DNA of 64,000 bases from Mannheimia haemolytica (GTDB lineage Bacteria; Pseudomonadota; Gammaproteobacteria; Enterobacterales; Pasteurellaceae): NCBI RefSeq assembly GCF_004342115.1, contig NZ_SMAC01000013.1, forward strand, positions 1 to 64,000, written 5' to 3'. The position numbers were made by a program, and so were the translations under genes. Positions within the stretch are counted from its first letter, which is position 1. Every line of letters starts with the position of its first letter. Positions 31,381 to 40,819 of the stretch are shown in pieces. The notes beneath the pieces were generated by a model, which was not told the DNA's origin, searched no databases, and saw only the letters and a list, made by a program, of their open reading frames with translations.

Positions 31381-31415
31381 GAGTTACAAAAATATAAACT
31401 AATTGAGCTTATCAA

Positions 31416-32006
31416 TTACTGCGCATAACTAAATACTTTCACCACTTTGGTTACTCCACCTACATTGCGAGCGGCTTCGGCGGCGGCATCAGCTTGGTTT
31501 TGGCTGACTTTGCCCATTAAAAACACTTCGCCGTTTTCGGTGACGACTTTCACTTCGGTGGCTTTTACCTCGCCATTTACTAACAGTTTGGATTTCACTT
31601 GGGTGGTAATCCAGCTGTCTTGTGTAATCTGTCCAAAGCCGATTTTTTCGCCTTGGCGGATTTCGTTGTAAATTTCCGTCACGCCCTCCGCCCCAGCAGC
31701 GAGGTTTTTCGCATTTTCCACTACGTCCATACTTGGTGCTTGCCCGATTAATAACACTTTGCCGTTGTAAGCCACCACGTTAATTCGGGCTTCTTGTTTG
31801 ATTTGCTCGTCTTTATTAATGTTGTAAGCGACTTTTTCTTCTAAAATTTCATCATCAACTTGCGTGCCGGTGGTGCGTGGGTCTGTCGCCACTTTAGTTG
31901 CAACCGCCACAGAAGTCACCACCGCCGTGGTGATACAACCTTGTAAAGAGATAAAACCTAATACTAATAGGCTGCCCTTTAATAGTTTATTTGCTAATTT
32001 GTTCAT
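31416..32006 (-). CDS. dolP: DolP/YraP, outer-membrane BON-domain lipoprotein
   Basis: The 196-residue lipoprotein (lipobox cysteine C24 in SLQGC) has two BON domains at about 50-115 and 125-192, each with the pattern of I/V-x-V-x2-x-N/E-G-x-V-x-L-x-G. E. coli DolP marks sites of outer-membrane damage and interacts with the BAM complex and amidase activation. It is the last gene of lpoA-yraN-diaA-dolP, the same order as in E. coli, 9 bp after diaA. Confidence 0.92.
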   Translation of the reverse strand: MNKLANKLLKGSLLVLGFISLQGCITTAVVTSVAVATKVATDPRTTGTQVDDEILEEKVAYNINKDEQIKQEARINVVAYNGKVLLIGQAPSMDVVENAKNLAAGAEGVTEIYNEIRQGEKIGFGQITQDSWITTQVKSKLLVNGEVKATEVKVVTENGEVFLMGKVSQNQADAAAEAARNVGGVTKVVKVFSYAQ

Positions 32007-32015
32007 AATCTCTCC

Positions 32016-32600
32016 TTACGAAAATAGTAAATGGTCGATAAGTTCACATAATAAATTCACATAAAAATGATGGCTTTCAATCACCCTCAGTTGATTGGTG
32101 GAAGGGGCTGAAATTTCAATATCACTTTCATCTAATAAGCCGAGTGTGTGGTCGTTATTACTGCCTGTTAAAGCAATAATATCTAAATCTAAATGTTGAT
32201 TTTTCGCCGTATGAATAGCTTGCAATATACATTCTTCATTACCCACAGGCGAAAAAACAATGAAGAGATCACCCTCTTTTGCAACCGCCTGCAACTGTTT
32301 TTTATAAACAGCCTCTAACTCGTTATCTTGTGCCACAACTCCTGCCAATACACCGCTTAATTGCAGTTGTACGGCAGCAAAACTCGGTCTTGCCAGTTCA
32401 TAACGGTGAAGTAAGTGGCTGACCAATAATTCGGCATTACCGTAAGAGCGACCGTGTCCGCAGACGATAACTTTATCGCCACGCAACAAACAGGCAACAA
32501 TGCGGTTTGCCGCTTCACTTAATTTAGCCGGCAATAGCTCAGCGGCGGAAATTTGGGTTTGAATACTTTCGGTAAATCTATCTTGGATTTTATTTAACAT
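32016..32600 (-). CDS. diaA: DiaA, DnaA initiator-associating SIS protein
   Basis: The 194-residue protein has one SIS domain: CGHGRSYGNAELLVSHLLHRYE near 47-68 and FSPVGNEECILQAIHTAK near 113-130, with ALTGSNNDHTLGLLDESD following. It aligns with E. coli DiaA (YraO), which binds DnaA and promotes its assembly at oriC. GmhA, a close relative, is unlikely given the operon. It lies 5 bp after yraN. Confidence 0.9.
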   Translation of the reverse strand: MLNKIQDRFTESIQTQISAAELLPAKLSEAANRIVACLLRGDKVIVCGHGRSYGNAELLVSHLLHRYELARPSFAAVQLQLSGVLAGVVAQDNELEAVYKKQLQAVAKEGDLFIVFSPVGNEECILQAIHTAKNQHLDLDIIALTGSNNDHTLGLLDESDIEISAPSTNQLRVIESHHFYVNLLCELIDHLLFS

Positions 32601-32605
32601 TCTTT

Positions 32606-32977
32606 CTAACCTAAAAAGTTAGGAATCCACACAGGCGTTTGGTTTCCTTCAAAAGCAACCACATCAAAACGGCAATTTGCAGTTTCTAAACTTTGGTTTT
32701 GTTTAAGCAACCACATATTAGCGGCATTTTGCCATTTTTGTTGCTTGCGGTAATCAATACTCTCAACGGCTGAACCGAAGCGGTTGCTTTTACGCTGGCG
32801 AACTTCTACAAACACAACGGTTTGTCCGTCTTGCATAATCAGATCCAGTTCGCCACCTTTAAATGCTTGGTTAGCGGCAACAAAACGAAGCCCTTGCTGT
32901 TCTAAAAACACTCGGGCTTTTTGTTCATAAAACGAGCCTTGTTCCCGTTTATTAATAAGCTTGTTGAATAGCTCCAT
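32606..32977 (-). CDS. yraN: YraN-family (UPF0102) nuclease-fold protein
   Basis: The 123-residue protein begins [19 protein letters not shown] and has the restriction-endonuclease-like core [24 protein letters not shown] (D...E-x-K-like arrangement). Its function is unknown; Holliday-junction-resolvase-like folds are proposed for the family. A longer frame starts at TTG (33010), but the ATG at 32977 matches the family. The gene starts inside the end of lpoA (26 bp overlap), as in enteric genomes. Confidence 0.85.
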   Translation of the reverse strand: MELFNKLINKREQGSFYEQKARVFLEQQGLRFVAANQAFKGGELDLIMQDGQTVVFVEVRQRKSNRFGSAVESIDYRKQQKWQNAANMWLLKQNQSLETANCRFDVVAFEGNQTPVWIPNFLG

Positions 32978-34673
32978 TGCGATATTGCATCCAAGATAAA
33001 CTACGTTCAATATTACAATGTTGTCCGGCTTTTAACTCACCGGTTAAACCTGAAATTTTGTAGCCCGGAATATGGCGGAATTCATTGAATTTGGTTGCCA
33101 ATGACCACGCATCAGCCCCCATTGCGTATAAACGCATCATTGAGAAATCGCTATTGGCTAAATTCTCGGCTTTTTTATATTCACTAGAACTTTGATCAGC
33201 TAACAGTGGCACTTCACTAAATTTTACCCCTTCCATTGAAGTGTAAAAATCAATGCCGTTATTTGGCGAATTACTGCGAGATGAGGTATAGATCGCTAAA
33301 CGATCTTTTAAGGTTGAGCTATCAATACCTTGTTTAATTTCTAATACTTGCTCGGCATTCCCCAAAATATATAAAGCTGCTTTGCTCACACCTGCATTTT
33401 GAATAGCGGCAACGGCATCAAGCGGTTGATTGTAGTAACGCACATCAGCATCGCTATTGGTAAGCTGACGCCAGCGTTTGGCAAAGGCTTCTGCCGAGCG
33501 GTTGCCGTAGTCATCTTGAGGGGCCGCAACGATAGCGACACTATTACCGTCTTGATAAATTTTTTCCGCCCCTGATTGTGCCTCAGATTCAGGAGATAAA
33601 CCGTAGTAACACACCTGAGCAATATTACGCACATTTTCAGTGGCATTCAGTGCCAAAATATTCACGTTTTGGATTTCTGGGCTAAGTAGCATTTCATCAA
33701 CACGAGATTTGAGCAATGGCCCGACAATCACATTTGCCCCTTGCTGTTTTGCCTGTGAAATTAAGGAATTAACATCAGATGAATCGGTATCAAAAGTTTG
33801 CACTGCGGTTGAGTCATCAGCCTTAGCATCATTAAAACCACGCTTGATAATATCACCCAAAATTTTTGCATCACCACTTAGAGGCAATAGCAATGCGACA
33901 CTGTTTAACTGGGTTTGTTGGAAATTACTCACCCCTTGTAATTCCGTTGGCATTACGGCAACCGCACTATGGCTCGGGTATTGGGCTTTCCAATTATTAA
34001 TTGCTTGTGGCATTTGTGCCGGTGTCGTCACATTTTGATTATAGATATTAATTAATGCCAACCAACCAGCAAGCTCCATCTCACCCGCTTCAGGCACAGT
34101 TTTTTCCAGCATTCCTCGATTTGCATCACGCAAGGTTTGCCAAATAATATCGTTATTTTCTTGGCGTTCACGGTTCATTTTATAGAAATTGTTAAGTTGC
34201 GATCTTGCACGCACAATGCCAATCACATCTTTCTGATTGGCAGCAATACGGGCTTGGGTTTGAATATAACGCAAACGCTGTGCCGAACTTAATAGCGGAT
34301 CTTGAATGGCTTTTAATTGGCTTGTTGCTTGCTCGTTTTTCCCTTGTAAGGCGGCAAGCTGGGCGGAAACCAAGGCATACTCTAACTTTTGCACCTCGTT
34401 CATCTCTGCGGTCAGAATTTCACTAAAGGTATTTTGAGCCTCATATTCCTTATTTTCATCAATTAATTTGCGTACAGCTAAAAGTTGATACGAAATTTTA
34501 TCTTCCGCTTCTTTGGTTTGATCTGCTTTATTAATATAGAATTCCGAGCTTGAATAGGCTTCATTTTTAATGGATTCGGTGACAGGATTTACCGATGTAC
34601 AGGCAGAAATGAATAATGCAATCGCCGTTGGCACCAATGCTTTTTTCATTGTATGGTTTAAAATAGTTGCCAT
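32952..34673 (-). CDS. lpoA: LpoA, outer-membrane activator of PBP1A
   Basis: LpoA stimulates the peptidoglycan synthase PBP1A from the outer membrane. The 573-residue lipoprotein has its lipobox cysteine at about C25 (ALFISAC), an N-terminal helical tetratricopeptide-like domain (about 30-250), and a C-terminal periplasmic-binding-protein-like domain ([22 protein letters not shown] onward, about 260-560). The ATG at 34673 has a GAGGAT site. It is divergent from rsmI across 73 bp, as in E. coli. Confidence 0.93.
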   Translation of the reverse strand: MATILNHTMKKALVPTAIALFISACTSVNPVTESIKNEAYSSSEFYINKADQTKEAEDKISYQLLAVRKLIDENKEYEAQNTFSEILTAEMNEVQKLEYALVSAQLAALQGKNEQATSQLKAIQDPLLSSAQRLRYIQTQARIAANQKDVIGIVRARSQLNNFYKMNRERQENNDIIWQTLRDANRGMLEKTVPEAGEMELAGWLALINIYNQNVTTPAQMPQAINNWKAQYPSHSAVAVMPTELQGVSNFQQTQLNSVALLLPLSGDAKILGDIIKRGFNDAKADDSTAVQTFDTDSSDVNSLISQAKQQGANVIVGPLLKSRVDEMLLSPEIQNVNILALNATENVRNIAQVCYYGLSPESEAQSGAEKIYQDGNSVAIVAAPQDDYGNRSAEAFAKRWRQLTNSDADVRYYNQPLDAVAAIQNAGVSKAALYILGNAEQVLEIKQGIDSSTLKDRLAIYTSSRSNSPNNGIDFYTSMEGVKFSEVPLLADQSSSEYKKAENLANSDFSMMRLYAMGADAWSLATKFNEFRHIPGYKISGLTGELKAGQHCNIERSLSWMQYRNGAIQQAY

Positions 34674-34746
34674 TGTCAGATCCTCAATAGAATATAATGT
34701 GCTAAATTTAATGTGAAATCTTACTTATCAAACGAGCTAAAAGCAA

Positions 34747-35619
34747 ATGAAAAACAGACAAAATTCATCTGAAATCAACCCAAATTACGGAATTTTATAT
34801 ATTGTTGCCACCCCCATCGGCAATTTAGGCGATATTACCCAACGAGCGTTAGATACCCTTTCCTCTGTCGATTTAGTCGCCGCCGAAGACACCCGCCACA
34901 GCGGTTTATTGCTGAGCCATTACGGTATTAAAAAACCGTTTTTTGCCTTGCACGACCATAACGAACAGCAGAAAGCGGTCGTTTTAGTCGAAAAATTAGC
35001 AAAAGGGGAAAATATTGCGTTAATTTCCGATGCCGGAACGCCACTGATTAGCGACCCGGGCTTTCATCTTGTCCGTCATTGCCGCCAAGCCGGGGTAAAA
35101 GTTGTGCCGATCCCCGGGGCTTGTGCCGCTGTTACTGCCTTATGTGCTTCAGGCATAGCTTCAGACCGTTTTTGTTTTGAAGGGTTCTTACCGGCAAAAA
35201 CAAAATCCCGTTGCGATAAACTTACCGAGCTTGAAAACGAGCCTCGCACACTGATTTTTTATGAATCCACCCACCGTATTTTAGACACTCTTGCCGATAT
35301 GCAGACTGTTTTTGGCGAAGATCGCTATGTGGTAATGGCGCGTGAAATCACGAAAACGTGGGAAACCATTTATGGAGATCAACTGGGTAACTTAATTGAA
35401 TGGCTAAATGAGGATAGCAACCGAATTAAAGGCGAAATTGTTCTGGTGGTTGAAGGTAAACCGCAAAGTAGTGAGGAAGCCTTTTCCAGCCAAGCGATCA
35501 AATTACTGACATTACTCTGCCAAGAACTCCCGCTTAAAAAAGCCGCTGCCATTGTGGCAGAAACCTTCGGCTATAAGAAAAATGCCCTGTATCAATATGG
35601 ATTGGAGCATTTTGAGTAA
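34747..35619 (+). CDS. rsmI: RsmI, 16S rRNA 2'-O-methyltransferase
   Basis: RsmI methylates the ribose of C1402 in 16S rRNA; the base methylation at the same nucleotide is made by RsmH, encoded at 56175. The 290-residue tetrapyrrole-methylase-fold protein has [39 protein letters not shown] and [14 protein letters not shown]. It is divergent from lpoA. Length is normal. Confidence 0.95.
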   Translation: MKNRQNSSEINPNYGILYIVATPIGNLGDITQRALDTLSSVDLVAAEDTRHSGLLLSHYGIKKPFFALHDHNEQQKAVVLVEKLAKGENIALISDAGTPLISDPGFHLVRHCRQAGVKVVPIPGACAAVTALCASGIASDRFCFEGFLPAKTKSRCDKLTELENEPRTLIFYESTHRILDTLADMQTVFGEDRYVVMAREITKTWETIYGDQLGNLIEWLNEDSNRIKGEIVLVVEGKPQSSEEAFSSQAIKLLTLLCQELPLKKAAAIVAETFGYKKNALYQYGLEHFE

Positions 35620-35660
35620 CATACAAGCGGTCAGATTTTGTGAGTTTTTTGCAGATTGGC

Positions 35661-35775
35661 ACTCCCCTCTCTCTGAAAAATGTTTCTGAACGAAACATTT
35701 CCCGGTCTCAATACTCGCTACGCTCGCTCCTTCGGAGCCGTTGGCAAAGCCAACGTTCAAATGTAAACATTTGTC
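35661..35775. repeat. Intergenic repeat cluster with three-hairpin repeat (copy B)
   Basis: A partial opposite-oriented copy of the CTCTCCCTGA-type repeat (35663-35678) is followed by AAATGTTT-CTGAACG-AAACATTT. Copy B of the three-hairpin repeat then occupies 35714-35775: GCTCC-TTC-GGAGC, GTTGGC-AAA-GCCAAC, CAAATGT-AA-ACATTTG, with CGTTCAAA joining hairpins two and three. A lone uptake sequence lies at 35624-35633. The region separates convergent rsmI and the transporter gene. Confidence 0.75.
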
Positions 35776-35810
35776 CCATAAGGGGAGAGAGCTAAATTAT
35801 TCGCTTGTCG

Positions 35811-35876
35811 ACCCCTCTCCACTCGTGGGAGAGGGACAGATTCTTCTTCGTTCAGAAGAAAAATCAGGGAGAGGGG
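35811..35876. repeat. Dispersed two-hairpin repeat, copy 1
   Basis: The 66-bp segment reads CCCCTCTCC-ACTCGT-GGGAGAGGG, then TTCTTC-TTCGTTCA-GAAGAA, then ATCAGGGAGAGGG. It is nearly identical to 42551-42615. Its end overlaps the last codons and stop of the minus-strand transporter gene. Confidence 0.8.
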
Positions 35877-37030
35877 GAAGTTTCTCGCACTAAATTCCGA
35901 TAAGCATACGCCATAATCGCAAACATCAACAGCAAGTAAAGCGGTAATAATTGAATGCTGATAGCATTAGCAATAAAGCCGAAAATCGGTGGCAATAACA
36001 GGACGCCGATATAGGCACTTGCCATTTGCACGCCGATCACCGATTGAGATTTGTCCTCGCCGAAAAACGCAGGGGTCGAATGAATTAAGCACGGGAAAAT
36101 CGGGGCACAACCTAGCCCGATAATAATTAAACTTGCCAGCGTAACATATTTGCCTAACGGCAAGCACAGTATCGCAATGCCGACTAAGATCAAGGCTGAA
36201 CCAAGTTTAATCATTTGTCTGTTGCTAAATTTAAGCGTCAAGAAGCCACTTACGCCTCTGCCAACGGTAACGCCGATAAAGAAAATACTGCCGAACGCAG
36301 CCGCTTGTTCTAAGCCGACATCTTTAACCATTACAAAATAGCTACTCGCCCACAGTCCGGCGGTTTGTTCTACGCCACAATAGCCAAAAAAAGCTAAAAT
36401 GCCATATTTCACGCCCGGAATTTTTAGCGTTTCTTTTAAGCTCATCGGTTTTGCCGAATGGTTGATTTCAGCGGTAATCTGCTTGCGTAATTTCCAAAAA
36501 GGCAGTGAGCAAAACAGCATTAGCGTTAGCCCGATTTGTAACATTGAAATGGTGAAATAGCCTGCCTCCCAGCCTCGCCCTTGCAATAAGGCGTAGCCTA
36601 AAATGTGCGGCCCGATAGAAGCTCCAACGCCCCACATACAATGCAGCCAGCTCATATGGCGGCTTGCGTAGTGAACTGCTACATAGTTATTCAACGCCGC
36701 ATCAACCGCTCCAGCCCCTAAGCCGTAAGGAATTGCCCATAAACATAAGATCCAGAAAGCATCACTGATTGAAAAGCCCCACAATGCTAAAGCCGTTAAG
36801 GCAACGCTGATGACCATTACTTTGCCTGTGCCGAGATGGTAGGTCAGTTTGTCCGACATTAAGCTAGAGGTAATAGTGCCAATCGACATAATCATCGAGA
36901 CCACACCGGCATAGGAAAGCGGAACAGCAAGCTGTTGGTGCATTGACGGCCACGCCGAGCCTAAAATTGCATCAGGCAACCCAAGGCTGATAAAAGAGAG
37001 ATAAATAATAGCGAGTAGGAGGTTAGTCAT
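35864..37030 (-). CDS. Major facilitator superfamily transporter, substrate unknown
   Basis: The 388-residue protein has about 12 membrane segments. The start MTNLLLAIIYLSFISLGLPDAILGSAWP and the later LHCMWGVGASIGPHILGYALL resemble fucose-permease-like major facilitators. I cannot name a substrate. The last residues SPSP and stop are read from a dispersed repeat (35811-35876), so its original C-terminus may have been replaced. It is flanked on both sides by inverted copies of the three-hairpin repeat (35714-35775 and 37044-37100), which hints at past movement as a block. It has no operon partner. Confidence 0.8.
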   Translation of the reverse strand: MTNLLLAIIYLSFISLGLPDAILGSAWPSMHQQLAVPLSYAGVVSMIMSIGTITSSLMSDKLTYHLGTGKVMVISVALTALALWGFSISDAFWILCLWAIPYGLGAGAVDAALNNYVAVHYASRHMSWLHCMWGVGASIGPHILGYALLQGRGWEAGYFTISMLQIGLTLMLFCSLPFWKLRKQITAEINHSAKPMSLKETLKIPGVKYGILAFFGYCGVEQTAGLWASSYFVMVKDVGLEQAAAFGSIFFIGVTVGRGVSGFLTLKFSNRQMIKLGSALILVGIAILCLPLGKYVTLASLIIIGLGCAPIFPCLIHSTPAFFGEDKSQSVIGVQMASAYIGVLLLPPIFGFIANAISIQLLPLYLLLMFAIMAYAYRNLVRETSPSP

Positions 37031-37043
37031 AGCTTACAATCGG

Positions 37044-37121
37044 TCACAAAAAGCATCGCTTTTTGAACGTTGGCTCTGCCAACGGGAGCGAAGCTGTGAA
37101 CAATCCTTACAAGGATTGTGA
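37044..37121. repeat. Three-hairpin repeat (copy C, opposite orientation) plus an extra hairpin
   Basis: Read on the plus strand in reverse order: CAAAAAGC-ATC-GCTTTTTG (37047-37065), GTTGGC-TCT-GCCAAC (37069-37083), AGC-GAA-GCT (37087-37095). The TGAACG linker equals CGTTCA of copies A and B reversed. An extra hairpin ACAATCCTT-AC-AAGGATTGT (about 37100-37120) follows. Confidence 0.75.
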
Positions 37122-37151
37122 ATAATTTTTGATAAATTTTTTGTAAAAAAA

Positions 37152-37174
37152 TGGCTTAAGGAGACCTTAAGCCA
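37152..37174 (-). terminator. putP terminator
   Basis: TGGCTTAAGG-AGA-CCTTAAGCCA is a perfect 10-bp stem followed on the minus strand by a T run. It lies 8 bp after the putP stop. Confidence 0.9.
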
Positions 37175-37181
37175 AATTTTA

Positions 37182-38696
37182 TTATTTCACTTCTGCCAAA
37201 TAGGCCTTATTAGCACGGTCAAAGGTGTCTAATACGGCTTTGCTTGGCATTGGCGTGATAAGTGATACCACAATGATCATTAGGGTAGCAGCAATAAAGC
37301 CCGGGATCATCGAGTAAATTTCCGGTAAGGCGAGCTTAAGTGTAATATCGCCCCAAAAATGCACGATTAACGCACCGGTCAGCATTCCGGCAATCGCCCC
37401 AAAACCGTTCATACGTTTCCAGAATAGTGAAAGCAATACCACAGGCCCAAATGCCGAGCCGAAACCTGCCCACGCATTACGCACTAAGCCAAATACTTTG
37501 CTGTCCGGGTCTTGGGCAATATAAATAGCTAATGCTGCCACCGCAAGCACCATCAAGCGGCTTAACCAAACCAGTTCTTTATCGGAGGCTTGAGGGCGTA
37601 AAATGCCTTTGTATAAATCTTCGGTAATCGCACTTGAACAAATCAGTAATTGAGCGGAAAGGGTACTCATTACCGCAGCAAGAATGGCAGATAATAAAAT
37701 GCCGGCTACCCAAGGGTTAAATAACAATTTAGCTAATTCAATGAAAATTTGTTCCGGATTTTTGCTGATATTGCCGACTTGCTCCGGGTGTCCGAAGAAA
37801 TATGCCATACCAAAATAACCAATACCGATTGCACCTAATAAGCAAATCACCATCCAAGTCATACTGATACGGCGTGCATTTTCAAGAGACTTCACACTTT
37901 CTGCCGCCATAAAACGCACCACAATATGCGGTTGTCCGAAATAACCCAGCCCCCACGCCATTAAGCTGATAATGCCTAATACGCTGGTGCCGGTGAAAAT
38001 GTCGTTGTAGTCTTTTTGTGCCATCTCGCCTGCACGATCAATTAAGGCTTGCATTTCATCAAAACCACCTAAGTTATACATCACAAAAAACGGGGTAAGA
38101 ATCAGGGCAAAAACCATTAATGAAGCTTGAATAGTATCCGTCCAACTTACTGCTAAGAAACCACCAATAAAGGTGTAAAGAATGGTAGCAACAGCCCCAT
38201 ACCAAATTGCTTGGTGGTAAGGTAAGCCAAATAAGTTTTCAAATACTCTCGCACCGGCCACGACGCCCGATGCACAGTAAATTGCAAAAAAGAGTAAAAA
38301 AATGACCGCTGATAAAATCTTAATTAAACGGGTTTTATCGCCAAAACGATTGTGGAAGTATTCGGGTAAGGTTAAGGCATCGCCACTGTGTTCCGTGTGA
38401 GAGCGTAATCTGCCTGCGACTAATTTCCAGTTTAAATAAGCACCGATAGTTAAACCGATAGCAATCCAGCCTTCTATCAAACCGCCTGCATAAACGGCTC
38501 CGGGTAATCCCATCAGCAACCAGCCGGACATATCTGATGCACCGGCAGAAAGTGCGGTCACAAAGCTACCTAAACGGCGACCGCCTAAAATATAGTCTGA
38601 AAGGTTATTGGTAACACGATAGGCAATAAAGCCGATGGCAATCATTCCTAGAATATAGACAACAAACATAATTGTTGTTGGATCAAGACCAAACAT
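37182..38696 (-). CDS. putP: PutP, sodium/proline symporter
   Basis: The 504-residue sodium:solute symporter has about 13 membrane segments and starts MFGLDPTTIMFVVYILGMIA. Conserved segments include LGGRRLGSFVTALSAGASDMSGWLLMGLPGA (sodium and proline site region) and GWGLGYFGQPHI-like LMAWGLGYFGQPHI. Length matches E. coli PutP (502). The frame extends 26 codons upstream, but the ATG at 38696 has a GAGGAT site and the family start. The IclR regulator upstream is on the same strand, 93 bp away, and could control it. No putA is present. Confidence 0.92.
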   Translation of the reverse strand: MFGLDPTTIMFVVYILGMIAIGFIAYRVTNNLSDYILGGRRLGSFVTALSAGASDMSGWLLMGLPGAVYAGGLIEGWIAIGLTIGAYLNWKLVAGRLRSHTEHSGDALTLPEYFHNRFGDKTRLIKILSAVIFLLFFAIYCASGVVAGARVFENLFGLPYHQAIWYGAVATILYTFIGGFLAVSWTDTIQASLMVFALILTPFFVMYNLGGFDEMQALIDRAGEMAQKDYNDIFTGTSVLGIISLMAWGLGYFGQPHIVVRFMAAESVKSLENARRISMTWMVICLLGAIGIGYFGMAYFFGHPEQVGNISKNPEQIFIELAKLLFNPWVAGILLSAILAAVMSTLSAQLLICSSAITEDLYKGILRPQASDKELVWLSRLMVLAVAALAIYIAQDPDSKVFGLVRNAWAGFGSAFGPVVLLSLFWKRMNGFGAIAGMLTGALIVHFWGDITLKLALPEIYSMIPGFIAATLMIIVVSLITPMPSKAVLDTFDRANKAYLAEVK

Positions 38697-38789
38697 TATT
38701 AATGAATCCTCAAGATTTCTTATTGTATAAAGATTAAAGTGAGTAAAGGGTAAAAGATTACCTGAAATAATCAAAATGGCAACACAAAA

Positions 38790-39578
38790 TTACCGTCCGC
38801 CCAGCTCAGCTGAAATTTTTTCTGCTGTTTCTTGAATAGCCGGTAGTAGATTTTCCCGCCCCAGCTGATTTAAACGAGCAGTTGAAAGCGAAACAGAAAT
38901 CGCATAATGGACTTTTTGTTGGTGATCAAAAATCGGGCAAGCAATACAAGAAACCCCTAATTCATTTTCTTCGTTATCCATTGCAAAACCTTGACGGCGA
39001 ATGGTTTCCAGCTCGGTTTGCATTCCGTCAATCGTGGTGATGGTATTGACCGTCAGTTTTTGAATGATGTCCGATTTAGTCTGCCAATATTGTGGAATGT
39101 AATCTGCCGAACCATAAGCAAGAAACAGTTTTCCCATTCCCGAGCAATAGAGTTGCATTTGTTGCCCGATATAGGCTCGGGTACGCATCATTCCGGTGGT
39201 AGCTTCTAATTTATTGATTAAAATAGCGTGATCGTTTTCCCGCATCGCAAAATTTACCGTCTCGCCTAAGGTTAAATTTAGGGCTTCTAAATGTGGGGCG
39301 GCAATATGCAAAATGTTAATCGAACTTAAGGCTCGCTGCCCGATTGCCAAACATTTGGTGGTTAAACGATAACTGCCCGCAGTCGGTGCAGGGCGGACGT
39401 AGCCCTCTTGTTGTAAGCCTTGTAGCAGACGGTGAACCGTGCTTTTGTTCAGCCCCGAAAGCTCGGCTAAATGGGCAAGCGGACAGCCGTTTGGGAATTT
39501 CGCTAACAATTCCAATAGTGTTAAGCCACGAATTAAACTTTGATTTCCACTCGATTCCTTTTCTTTCTTTGCATTCAT
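38790..39578 (-). CDS. IclR-family transcriptional regulator
   Basis: The 262-residue protein has an N-terminal winged helix (LIRGLTLLELLAKF; LSGLNKSTVHRLLQGLQQEG, about 40-62) and a C-terminal IclR effector domain (about 90-255; YCSGMGKLFLAY; GFAMDNEENELGVSCIACPIF). The ATG at 39578 overlaps the fau stop codon (ATGA), so it is translated together with fau. The frame to 39620 is not used. The target and effector are unknown; the adjacent putP gene is a candidate. Confidence 0.85.
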   Translation of the reverse strand: MNAKKEKESSGNQSLIRGLTLLELLAKFPNGCPLAHLAELSGLNKSTVHRLLQGLQQEGYVRPAPTAGSYRLTTKCLAIGQRALSSINILHIAAPHLEALNLTLGETVNFAMRENDHAILINKLEATTGMMRTRAYIGQQMQLYCSGMGKLFLAYGSADYIPQYWQTKSDIIQKLTVNTITTIDGMQTELETIRRQGFAMDNEENELGVSCIACPIFDHQQKVHYAISVSLSTARLNQLGRENLLPAIQETAEKISAELGGR

Positions 39579-40153
39579 TTGGCTGCTCCCAAAATAATAT
39601 GATCTAACGGCATATCCCAACTCTCAATCGGTAATTGTTCGACTTGCTGACATTCGTGTGCCAAACCGACACTAATCAGATGAGGTGCTTGAGCAAGGGT
39701 TCTATCATAAAAGCCACCTCCCATTCCCAGCCGATTTCCGGCTTTATCACAAGCAACAAGTGGGGTAAAAATCATCTCTAATTCTTGCAACGGAAGGATA
39801 TTTCTAACATCTAATATCGGCTCTTGAATCCCCAAGCGGTTAAATTTTAGAATAGTTTTGCAATTGTAATTTACAAACAATAATTGACCGCTTGTAAAAG
39901 GGTGCAACAGCGGCAGATACAGCTTTTTGCCCTGTTGAAGTAATTGTTCCATTAAAGGAATAGGAGAAATTTCACCGTTAAAAGGCAAATAAAAGGCAAT
40001 ATGTGAGGCTTGGTAAGATTCAATCAATGAAAGAGCTTGAGGAATAATGGATTCGGCTGCTTGAGTTTGCTGACCGGCAGTTAAACTTTGCCGTTTAAGC
40101 CGCATTGATTGCCGTAATTGGCTACGAAGATCGGTTAAAGATGATTGATTCAT
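39575..40153 (-). CDS. fau: 5-formyltetrahydrofolate cyclo-ligase
   Basis: The 192-residue YgfA/Fau protein converts 5-formyl-THF to 5,10-methenyl-THF. It has the N-terminal RQSMRLKRQSLT, SHIAFYLPFNGEISP, and the ATP-site signature RLGMGGGFYDRTLA. It lies directly after the 6S RNA gene, the conserved ssrS-ygfA arrangement in which the two are co-transcribed in E. coli. Its end overlaps the IclR gene. Confidence 0.94.
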   Translation of the reverse strand: MNQSSLTDLRSQLRQSMRLKRQSLTAGQQTQAAESIIPQALSLIESYQASHIAFYLPFNGEISPIPLMEQLLQQGKKLYLPLLHPFTSGQLLFVNYNCKTILKFNRLGIQEPILDVRNILPLQELEMIFTPLVACDKAGNRLGMGGGFYDRTLAQAPHLISVGLAHECQQVEQLPIESWDMPLDHIILGAAK

Positions 40154-40155
40154 AT

Positions 40156-40343
40156 AAAGACCCGAGATGCCGCTACCAGTAATGGTCCTTGAACCAGTCG
40201 GTTCAAGGGAGTCAAACTTAACTGCTTTTAGGCTTCTTACTCCTAATTAAATTAGGGTAAGCTTGCTCACCAGCGTTAGATGTCCAACTCAAAGTTTCAA
40301 ATTATCGGCTCAGGGACGTAACTCGTAACGCACACCCCAGGCA
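40156..40343 (-). ncRNA. ssrS: 6S RNA
   Basis: 6S RNA binds sigma-70 RNA polymerase in stationary phase by mimicking an open promoter. On the minus strand this segment reads GTCCCTGAGCCGATAATTTG (5' half), then GGTGAGCAAGCTTACCC. The 3' half has CTTGAACCGACTGGTTCAAG and GCGGCATCTCGGGTC, matching the E. coli RNA in order. The ends CCTGGG and CTCGGG can pair to close the rod. Its position between zapA and fau is the conserved one. Ends are estimated; length is about 188 nt. Confidence 0.92.
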
Positions 40344-40450
40344 AGACTTATAGTAACGGAATTTGATGATTTTTCCTAGTATTTAATCCCACAAAATGCA
40401 AATTCTCAATCTTTTTGGCTCTATTCCTAATCAATTCGATTAAAAATTAC

Positions 40451-40741
40451 CTAATTGGATTGAAATTTGCCAAGCGAATTATCTAACTGCTCAATACAAG
40501 CCACCAACACATTTTTATTTTCTGCATTTTGGCGTTGGGCTTGCTCCAGTTCATAATTTAAATTCAGTGCCACAATCGCTAACACTTTTTCAAGCTGAAT
40601 AATGCCGGACTGCTCTTTCAATACCGCCACACGCTCTTCCAAACGCTGTGCTGAAGCCAGTAAATGCTCTTGCTGTTCAACAGGGCATTGCAAGCGTAAA
40701 ACCTGCCCAAAAATCTGTAGTTCGATATTATTTGCCGACAT
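40451..40741 (-). CDS. zapA: ZapA, FtsZ-associated cell-division protein
   Basis: The 96-residue protein starts MSANNIELQIFGQVLRLQCP and has the ZapA pattern of an N-terminal FtsZ-binding domain with LLASAQRLEERVAVLKEQ, then a C-terminal coiled coil (about 55-95). The longer frame to 40852 is not supported; the ATG at 40741 has a GAGGAT site. It is divergent from the YgfB gene (78 bp), as in E. coli, and upstream of ssrS and fau. Confidence 0.92.
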   Translation of the reverse strand: MSANNIELQIFGQVLRLQCPVEQQEHLLASAQRLEERVAVLKEQSGIIQLEKVLAIVALNLNYELEQAQRQNAENKNVLVACIEQLDNSLGKFQSN

Positions 40742-40819
40742 AAATACGAAATCCTCACTTAATCGCAAAATTTTTGCTATATTATGCCATTCTTTAGCAA
40801 AATCACAAATAATCCCATT

